Source: Microcaldota archaeon
GTDB lineage: Archaea > Micrarchaeota > Micrarchaeia > Burarchaeales > Fermentimicrarchaeaceae
Reading direction: 5' to 3'
DNA: 9,891 nt
Assembly (NCBI GenBank): GCA_026396455.1
Contig: JAPLWT010000047.1
Location: 1-9,891 of the forward strand
Shown: piece after piece, positions 1 to 4,089 of the stretch
Numbering within the stretch: position 1 is the first letter of the stretch
Layout: every line of letters starts with the position of its first letter
Program-made: the position numbers and the translations under genes
Notes under the pieces: generated by a model
Told to the model about the DNA's origin: nothing
What the model saw: the letters and a program-made list of their open reading frames with translations, nothing else
The model's database searches: none

Positions 1-392
1 CAGTAGTGCACTCCCTTGCCATCGAACTCCCTCTCGCCAGCAACGCCAAGTCTTCTCACCACTGTCCCTGTTGCAAGTACCACGGCTTTTGCCTTATAGC
101 TTCCTTCTCCCGCCTGCACCACAAATTTTTTATCTTTGCGCTCGAACTTCGTGACTCTCTCATCCTTGAACTCAACCTTGTATCTAGCGGCATGGGCTCT
201 GAGCTTATCTGCAAGCTCTGCGCCAGCTATGTTTTCAAAGGCAGGATAGTTCTCAACCCAGCTGACGAAATTCATATTGCCGCCAGGGAGTTCGCTGATG
301 ACCAGGGTTTTAAGCCCCATCCGCCCTCCGTACATTGCAGCGGCAAGACCTGCAGGCCCGCCCCCGATTATTGCCAAATCAAATTCTTCCAT
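1..392 (-). CDS. trxB: Thioredoxin reductase-type FAD flavoprotein, N-terminal part (runs off the left edge)
   Basis: The visible 130 residues are the N-terminal FAD-binding half of a thioredoxin reductase-like protein. They begin with a beta strand and the dinucleotide-binding loop GGGPAG (residues 10-15). A PGG segment follows at 36-38, then WVENYPAF (45-52), which matches the flavin-contacting region of the family. VVLATG (104-109) is the second FAD motif. The fragment breaks off at GKGVHY, exactly where the family's GVxYCAxCDG redox motif would start; the two remaining bases, TG, allow Cys. Such enzymes pass electrons from NAD(P)H through FAD and a CxxC pair to thioredoxin or similar carriers in the cytoplasm. 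The ATG at 392 has no Shine-Dalgarno sequence. A TATA-like run lies about 25-30 nt upstream, so a leaderless or very short-leader mRNA is likely. The redox cysteines and NAD(P)H domain are outside the window, so a related flavoprotein cannot be fully excluded. Confidence 0.9.
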   Translation of the reverse strand, partial: MEEFDLAIIGGGPAGLAAAMYGGRMGLKTLVISELPGGNMNFVSWVENYPAFENIAGAELADKLRAHAARYKVEFKDERVTKFERKDKKFVVQAGEGSYKAKAVVLATGTVVRRLGVAGEREFDGKGVHY

Positions 393-413
393 GAATTAGT
401 TTAAATCGTCAGA

Positions 414-427
414 TTATTAATATTTAC
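414..427 (-). promoter_or_regulatory. Probable TATA box for trxB
   Basis: On the minus strand an AT-only run (TAAATATTAATAAT) lies centred about 28 nt upstream of the trxB ATG. This is the expected archaeal TBP-site distance for a leaderless transcript. It abuts the inverted repeat at 427-438. The assignment rests on position and composition only. Confidence 0.45.
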
Positions 428-438
428 CGCAGATGCGG
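427..438. repeat. Perfect 12-bp inverted repeat between two divergent promoters (possible operator)
   Basis: CCGCA-GA-TGCGG is a perfect GC-rich inverted repeat with 5-bp arms and a 2-bp spacer, set in AT-rich intergenic DNA. It lies between the TATA-like run of trxB and the one for the small membrane-protein gene. It therefore covers or touches the TFB-recognition region of trxB. A regulator binding here could act on both genes. A short repeat of this size can also occur by chance. Confidence 0.35.
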
Positions 439-448
439 CTGAAGTAAG

Positions 449-457
449 TTTAATATA
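449..457 (+). promoter_or_regulatory. Probable TATA box for the small membrane-protein gene
   Basis: TTTAATATA lies about 36 nt upstream of the ATG at 489. It would place transcription start near 476-480, just before the GGGAGAA ribosome-binding site at 479-485. Confidence 0.45.
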
Positions 458-488
458 GCAAGACATACCAAACATTCTGGGAGAAGAA

Positions 489-665
489 ATGGAAAATAAA
501 ACCATCGTGAAAGTACTCCTAATTATTGCAATTTGGATACTTATTTTATTCGCAAATTTTGGCAGCATAATCCCGAAAATAATAGCTTGTTTGCTTATCA
601 GTGCTGCGATTATGGTTGCACCGCTGGAAAAAATCCTTGATAACAAGAAGCCAAAGCATTTTTAA
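489..665 (+). CDS. Small two-helix membrane protein, 58 aa, unknown function
   Basis: I do not recognise this protein. The 58 residues have a short charged start (MENK), two hydrophobic stretches at about 7-22 and 26-45 joined by a tight FGS turn, and a basic tail ending KKPKHF. This suggests a helical hairpin with both ends on the cytoplasmic side. The ATG is preceded by GGGAGAA at a spacing of about 3-6 nt and by a TATA-like sequence, so the expression signals are coherent despite the small size. It is divergent from trxB and shares its promoter region. Its stop codon lies 14 nt from the 3' end of the convergent tRNA gene. A longer minus-strand frame over the same bases has no such signals. 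The start is well supported; that it is a real protein is likely but unproven. Confidence 0.6.
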   Translation: MENKTIVKVLLIIAIWILILFANFGSIIPKIIACLLISAAIMVAPLEKILDNKKPKHF

Positions 666-679
666 TAATATACATATAA

Positions 680-768
680 AGCCCCAGGAGGGATTTGTTC
701 AAAGTTTTTTGAACCCCCGACTTCCTGTTTACGAAACAGGCGCTCCAACCAAGCTGAGCTACTGGGGC
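680..768 (-). tRNA. trnT: tRNA-Thr (anticodon CGU) with a 14-nt insertion in the T loop
   Basis: The 89-nt gene folds as a tRNA. The acceptor stem GCCCCAG/CTGGGGC is perfect. The D arm is GCTC/GAGC with GG in the loop. The anticodon stem CCTGT/ACAGG closes the loop TTCGTAA, giving anticodon CGU, which reads the Thr codon ACG. The variable region has 5 nt. G1-C72, C2-G71 and a U discriminator fit archaeal tRNA-Thr, and CCA is not encoded. The T stem GGGGG/CCCTC is intact, but the T loop is 21 nt instead of 7. Removing 14 nt restores a canonical TTCAAAT loop, which suggests a small intron. The gene is immediately downstream of pgk on the same strand, and its putative TATA box overlaps the pgk stop codon. 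A tRNA pseudogene is the main alternative, but every other element is intact. Confidence 0.9.
697..710 (-). other. Putative 14-nt T-loop intron of tRNA-Thr (exact ends ambiguous)
   Basis: Between the T-stem strands the gene reads TTC, then 14 extra nt, then AAAT. Because of repeated A residues, five different excision registers all yield TTCAAAT. The insertion completes a perfect 7-bp inverted repeat (GTTCAAA...TTTGAAC, positions 714-697) with a 4-nt AAAC loop, so it would form a hairpin extending the T arm. I tested the registers for the standard bulge-helix-bulge splice motif and found no 4-bp central helix. If it is spliced, the substrate is a relaxed one. Confidence 0.5.
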
Positions 769-791
769 TTGCTATACCTTACGTAGCTCAG

Positions 792-800
792 TTATTTTAA
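792..800 (-). promoter_or_regulatory. Probable TATA box of the tRNA gene, overlapping the end of pgk
   Basis: On the minus strand TTAAAATAA lies 24-32 nt before the first tRNA base. This is the standard archaeal distance for a start at or just before the tRNA. Its last bases are the pgk stop codon TAA, so the promoter is built from the final codons of pgk. Readthrough from pgk followed by processing is an alternative source of the tRNA. Confidence 0.4.
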
Positions 801-2024
801 CTTTCCTTCGAAGATTTTTGCAGACTGCTTCAGCACCTCTATGCCTGGCAGAGGCTCACCGCTCATGAAGGCAAGCACAGCTCCACCTGCAGTTGATATG
901 TGGTCGACCCTTATGCCCAGGTCAAAAGCTATGTTTCCCATGTGGCCCCCGCCTATTAGGGAATAAGCAGACGTGTTCTCCATAGTTATCAACGTTCTCA
1001 CGGTTCCTTTGAGGAATATCGGATTCTCATATGCGCCCATAGGCCCTTTGCTTATGACTGCTTTGGAATTCTTTATCACGTCAGTGAATTCCCCTATTGT
1101 GCTCTCACCTATATCCAGCGGGGTGTATTTGCCAATCCTGGGGTCACCAACAGGCGCTTCCTCCCTTCCCCCGAAGGCAATTGCAATATCAGTGGGTAGC
1201 ACTATCTTGTCCTTGTATTTCTCATCAAGCTTCTTAGCTTTCTCAACAAGCTTTGCTAGGTCGTCACCCTTTTCCTCCACCACACTGAGGCATTCCTTGG
1301 GAGCGAGCCCCCTTGCATAGAGGAACACGTGCGCAACTGCCCCCCCGACCAACGCTTTTTCGATTGTATTATTGTTGAGCGTGACTTCCATCACCTTTAT
1401 GACTTCCTTGAACTTCTTCCCTCCTATGCAGTACACTGCAGGCTTCTTGTCCGGCTGGACTGCCTCGTACATGGCTTCCATCTCTCTCGCCACAACAAGC
1501 CCAGCGCATGATGGGAGGGCCATTGGAAATCCCACGACAGATGCTTGGGAACGGTGGGAGACAGAGAATGCATCGTTGATGAAGTAATCGAAATGCGGGG
1601 CAAGCGTCTTAACAAGGTCGCTGTTTTTGTGCTGTTCGGGAGTGGCGTTTTCATTATCCTCCTGCTGGAACCTTGTATTCTCCAGCACTACGACCTCGCC
1701 CACTCCAACTTCATCAATAGCTTTCCTTGCTTTCTCCCCAAGCAGGTCATCAACAAAGGTGACCTTCTGGCCAATTGTCTCTGCAAGTATCTTTGCGTGA
1801 TTATTAAGCGAGACGCAGTCTGCATTGCCCAGCCTTCCCTGGTGGCTTATTGCAACTACCTTGGCATCCCTGAGCTTATCAAAGGTCTTCTTGTATACCC
1901 TTATCCTCATGAACTCAAGTATCTCCCCATTCGCACCAAGGGGCGAGTTGAAGTCGCATCTGACAAGCACCTTCTTTCCGGAGAAATCGAAATCATCCAT
2001 TACGCAGAAGCCCTTATCATTCAT
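792..2024 (-). CDS. pgk: Phosphoglycerate kinase, archaeal type (410 aa)
   Basis: Catalyses the reversible transfer of phosphate between 1,3-bisphosphoglycerate and ADP in the cytoplasm. Family landmarks run the full length. VLVRCDFNSP (about residues 19-28) carries the substrate-binding Arg, Asp and Asn. SHQGRLG, VVLENTRF and FINDAFSVSHR follow in the N-domain, and the nucleotide-binding C-domain has GGKKFKE, GGGHMGN and HISTAGGAVLAFMSGEPLPGI. Length is normal for archaeal enzymes. The usual STGGG turn reads STAGG here, a mild substitution. The frame is open up to a TTG at 2036. The ATG at 2024 is chosen because GGTGG lies 5 nt before it, the same arrangement as in the upstream gap gene; an ATG at 2000 is a weaker alternative. 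The gene starts 21 nt after the gap stop, so the two are almost certainly co-transcribed and act in consecutive steps of glycolysis or gluconeogenesis. Confidence 0.97.
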   Translation of the reverse strand: MNDKGFCVMDDFDFSGKKVLVRCDFNSPLGANGEILEFMRIRVYKKTFDKLRDAKVVAISHQGRLGNADCVSLNNHAKILAETIGQKVTFVDDLLGEKARKAIDEVGVGEVVVLENTRFQQEDNENATPEQHKNSDLVKTLAPHFDYFINDAFSVSHRSQASVVGFPMALPSCAGLVVAREMEAMYEAVQPDKKPAVYCIGGKKFKEVIKVMEVTLNNNTIEKALVGGAVAHVFLYARGLAPKECLSVVEEKGDDLAKLVEKAKKLDEKYKDKIVLPTDIAIAFGGREEAPVGDPRIGKYTPLDIGESTIGEFTDVIKNSKAVISKGPMGAYENPIFLKGTVRTLITMENTSAYSLIGGGHMGNIAFDLGIRVDHISTAGGAVLAFMSGEPLPGIEVLKQSAKIFEGKLK

Positions 2025-2029
2025 AGAAA

Positions 2030-2034
2030 CCACC
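2030..2034 (-). promoter_or_regulatory. Ribosome-binding site of pgk
   Basis: GGTGG lies 5 nt upstream of the ATG at 2024 and complements the archaeal 16S rRNA tail. It decides the start in favour of this ATG over the in-frame TTG at 2036, which would have the site inside the coding region. Confidence 0.65.
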
Positions 2035-2045
2035 AACCCCCAATT

Positions 2046-3056
2046 TTACTTTATTCCAAAGGATTTATTCGTCTTCTCAATTGAAGTCTTAACATCGCAT
2101 AGGTTGAACATTGCCCTTATAGCATCAACATTCTCAGGAATAACGTCGGACTCGTTGTGCACCGCCTGTATGTACGCCAGCTCATTCCCATTCACGTATA
2201 TTGAGTCCTCCCACACCATTATCTCCTGTATGTCATACCTGTATCTCCCAACGTCCCTTGCGTAGTCAATCAAGTGGGCGGTTGACTCAAACCCGTCTGC
2301 TGCATTGTACAACGCAATTCTAGTTGTGTTCGCGAAAACATTCTTCACGTCCTGTGCTGTGGCAGGTTTCTTCATCTTAATAAACACTACATGCACATGC
2401 ATCAGAGTCGTGGGAACCTTTATTGCCACTGTCTCAATAGGAATCGGAAGCACCGTCTGAACATCGGGTCCTTGGTGCGAAGGTATCTTTGTCTCCGGGA
2501 CTATAGCATTTATTGGGCCTGTCTTTATGTCATTGGGGTCTGCTGCCCTTCTTATAAGCACAACCTTGGAGCTCTCAATTCCGAATGCCTTGTCTACAGC
2601 TCCCATAGTCCTGCAGAGACCTGTTGTGTTGCAGGAGACAACCCGCACATAGTTCTTATTCACGGCCTTGTCGTAGTTGCACTGCGCGACGAATGAGACC
2701 TCTGCGATGTTGTCCTTCTCGCCCCCCTGAAATATGGCCTTGAGCTTCTTGGGTACGTAGATGTTCTTCTTGTTATCCGCACCCATCTTAGCCGGGGTGC
2801 AGTCTATTACAAGATCGCATTTGGAGAATAGATTTTCATGCAAGCCCTCGCAGGGAACATTGGCTTTCTTGAACAGGTCAAGGCTGGCGGCATCGGGCAC
2901 GTATACCTTATACCCCTTCTTTATTGCCAACTTTGCCTCATAATTCGGCTTGGTTTTGATCACTCCGGCAAGCTGCATATCATCCTGTTTTGCAACAGCA
3001 TCCGCCACTCTCTTCCCAATAACGCCGTAACCGTTCACAGCAACCCGTACAACCAT
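2046..3056 (-). CDS. gap: Glyceraldehyde-3-phosphate dehydrogenase, phosphorylating, archaeal type (336 aa)
   Basis: Interconverts glyceraldehyde 3-phosphate and 1,3-bisphosphoglycerate with NAD(P), supplying the substrate of the adjacent pgk. The N-terminus is a Rossmann fold with VAVNGYGVIGKR (GYGVIG at residues 9-14). The KTKPNYEA segment after the second strand is typical of archaeal GAPDH. Lysines there suggest NADP can be accepted, which is an inference. The active-site motif is SCNTTGLCR, with the catalytic Cys at residue 142, and length is standard for the archaeal enzyme. The ATG at 3056 follows GGTGG at a spacing of 5 nt; the in-frame GTG at 3065 overlaps that site and is rejected. 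In many archaea this enzyme serves gluconeogenesis while a ferredoxin- or NADP-linked enzyme serves glycolysis, but nothing in the window settles the direction here. Confidence 0.97.
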   Translation of the reverse strand: MVVRVAVNGYGVIGKRVADAVAKQDDMQLAGVIKTKPNYEAKLAIKKGYKVYVPDAASLDLFKKANVPCEGLHENLFSKCDLVIDCTPAKMGADNKKNIYVPKKLKAIFQGGEKDNIAEVSFVAQCNYDKAVNKNYVRVVSCNTTGLCRTMGAVDKAFGIESSKVVLIRRAADPNDIKTGPINAIVPETKIPSHQGPDVQTVLPIPIETVAIKVPTTLMHVHVVFIKMKKPATAQDVKNVFANTTRIALYNAADGFESTAHLIDYARDVGRYRYDIQEIMVWEDSIYVNGNELAYIQAVHNESDVIPENVDAIRAMFNLCDVKTSIEKTNKSFGIK

Positions 3057-3061
3057 ATATG

Positions 3062-3066
3062 CCACC
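3062..3066 (-). promoter_or_regulatory. Ribosome-binding site of gap
   Basis: GGTGG, in a longer G-rich run (3062-3069), sits 5 nt before the ATG at 3056. It has the same spacing as the pgk site and fixes the start at this ATG. Confidence 0.65.
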
Positions 3067-3099
3067 CCCTCTCAGTATTATTAATGCCAGATACATTTT

Positions 3100-3108
3100 T
3101 AAATATAA
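3100..3108 (-). promoter_or_regulatory. Probable TATA box of the gap-pgk operon
   Basis: A TTATATTTA run on the minus strand lies about 45-50 nt before the gap ATG. It would give a leader of roughly 20 nt, just enough for the GGTGG site. It is one half of a divergent promoter region shared with the gene at 3167. Confidence 0.5.
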
Positions 3109-3128
3109 TTGCTGACCAATTCACAAAG

Positions 3129-3136
3129 TTTATAAG
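3129..3136 (+). promoter_or_regulatory. Probable TATA box of the bPH2-protein operon
   Basis: TTTATAAG is a close match to the archaeal TATA consensus and lies 38 nt before the GTG at 3167. It predicts a start near 3157-3162 and a leader of only a few nucleotides, consistent with the lack of a ribosome-binding site. Confidence 0.5.
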
Positions 3137-3166
3137 TCGGTTTTTGGTATGTATTAAGCGATACAT

Positions 3167-3715
3167 GTGCCATATGACCTAAAACACGATGCAACCTCGT
3201 TCGACATTAGGCTCAGCAGGAAGAAGGTCATAAAGAAGACTCTTGCGGCCACCATCTTTCTGATTACGACCTACCTCCTGGCTCTTGCTGTCTATCTTTT
3301 TTATCCAGATCTCGTACGCCAAACGCTCTCCCCAGTGATGGTTATCGACGATATGATTATGATTGCAGCAATAACCTTTGTGATATTTCTTGCCGTGACC
3401 CTCAATATCCTGTACCACTACATATACTACAAGACGTATTACTTTAACATCAAAGAGGATGTGCTTGTTATACGCAAAGGAGTTTTCATGCCCGATGAAA
3501 TATCCATCCCGTACAACAGGATTCAGGACATATACGTGGACAGGGACCTGTTTGACTTGGTACTTGGGCTTTACGATTTGCATGTGTCCAGCGCAACACT
3601 AGAATCCGCTGTAGATGCGCACATAGACGGAGTGACCCACAAGAATGCAGTTAAACTTAAAGAAATGATTCTCGATAAGGTTCAGAATTCATCAAAGGAA
3701 AAAATGCCGCTTTGA
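3167..3715 (+). CDS. Membrane protein with bacterial PH-like domain (bPH2/DUF304 family), 182 aa
   Basis: The protein has a basic N-terminal segment (RLSRKKVIKK, about 15-24) and two hydrophobic helices at about 25-46 and 63-85. A cytosolic domain from about 91 to 175 then has the hallmarks of the bPH2/DUF304 fold: YYFNIKEDVLVIRKGVFMPDEISIPYNRIQDIYVDRD, quoted here only as a pattern of 'strand, VIRKG, IPYNRIQDI'. Proteins of this type (YdbS/YdbT-like) are membrane-anchored and their role is poorly known; envelope or protein-secretion functions have been suggested. The start is GTG at 3167, because an in-frame stop lies at 3155 and no ATG fits. There is no Shine-Dalgarno, but there is a good TATA box. 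It is the first gene of a likely operon with the 105-aa protein 17 nt downstream and the transglutaminase-like gene beyond. The family call is confident; the function is not known. Confidence 0.8.
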   Translation: MPYDLKHDATSFDIRLSRKKVIKKTLAATIFLITTYLLALAVYLFYPDLVRQTLSPVMVIDDMIMIAAITFVIFLAVTLNILYHYIYYKTYYFNIKEDVLVIRKGVFMPDEISIPYNRIQDIYVDRDLFDLVLGLYDLHVSSATLESAVDAHIDGVTHKNAVKLKEMILDKVQNSSKEKMPL

Positions 3716-3723
3716 ACAATTGA

Positions 3724-3727
3724 GGTG
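3724..3727 (+). promoter_or_regulatory. Ribosome-binding site of the 105-aa protein gene
   Basis: GGTG, within GAGGTGA (3722-3728), precedes two adjacent ATGs. The spacing is 2 nt to the first (3730) and 5 nt to the second (3733). The other Shine-Dalgarno-led genes in this window use 5-6 nt after GGTG, which favours 3733. Confidence 0.6.
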
Positions 3728-3732
3728 AGATG

Positions 3733-4050
3733 ATGGAAAACAGAGTTTATGAATGCGATTCACAGCAGGTTGGCAAGCTGAAGAAGCTCCTTGAGAGCGA
3801 TCCATATGCAGAAAGAAGCTTTGCTAGGCAAGGCTACAAGCTGAAGGAAGGCGGGGTGATTGGCGGTGATAAGGGCAAGTTTTATCTTTGCATCAAGGCT
3901 GAGCCTGACTTCTTCAAATCTGCCGAGGAGAAGTTTAAGGAGATAAACAACTTGAAAAGGGCTGAGAAGAAGACTGAAGAGAGCATAAACAAGAAGATTC
4001 AAGAGGAGGAAGGGTCTGCTGAGCAGGGCTTCGGTGCCATATTCGGATGA
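3733..4050 (+). CDS. Unrecognised small soluble protein with charged coiled-coil-like tail (105 aa)
   Basis: I do not recognise a family. The first 60 or so residues look like a compact mixed alpha/beta domain: an N-terminal strand (NRVYEC), a helix (QQVGKLKKLLES), a short aromatic and basic segment (AERSFARQGYKL), a glycine-rich turn (GGVIGGDKG) and a strand (KFYLCIKA). From about residue 58 to 95 the chain is very rich in Lys and Glu and helical, compatible with a coiled coil. It ends in a hydrophobic, glycine-rich tail, GFGAIFG. There is no signal peptide or membrane helix, so it is cytoplasmic. The gene follows the bPH2 gene by 17 nt with a strong ribosome-binding site and ends directly at an ATG at 4051, so it belongs to the same operon. 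The ATG at 3730 is an alternative start that adds one Met. Confidence 0.75.
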   Translation: MENRVYECDSQQVGKLKKLLESDPYAERSFARQGYKLKEGGVIGGDKGKFYLCIKAEPDFFKSAEEKFKEINNLKRAEKKTEESINKKIQEEEGSAEQGFGAIFG

Positions 4051-4061
4051 ATGGCTATCAA

Positions 4062-4070
4062 TTTAAATAG
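4062..4070 (+). promoter_or_regulatory. Probable TATA box for a leaderless transglutaminase-like transcript
   Basis: TTTAAATAG begins 28 nt before the ATG at 4090. The identical 9-mer on the minus strand begins 31 nt before the ATG of the DUF4139 gene. The match in sequence and distance supports a separate promoter here, in addition to readthrough from the upstream operon. Confidence 0.5.
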
Positions 4071-4089
4071 TGTCTCCAAAATTAAATTT

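Noticed and set aside
401..646. Minus-strand frame of 81 aa over the small membrane-protein gene
   Set aside because: The plus-strand frame has a ribosome-binding site, a TATA-like box and a sensible topology. The minus frame has none, and its end falls in the trxB promoter.
693..713. Canonical bulge-helix-bulge intron in the tRNA T loop
   Set aside because: In the excision registers examined, the required 4-bp helix between intron and second exon does not form (for example AAAA against AAAT), so only a relaxed or different processing mechanism is possible.
601..786. Plus-strand frame of 61 aa crossing the tRNA
   Set aside because: It starts at a GTG inside the small gene and reads through the antisense of a structured tRNA.
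1545..2084. Plus-strand open frame of 179 aa across the 5' half of pgk
   Set aside because: It is a shadow of pgk, has no recognisable domain, and runs across the gap-pgk junction and its ribosome-binding site.
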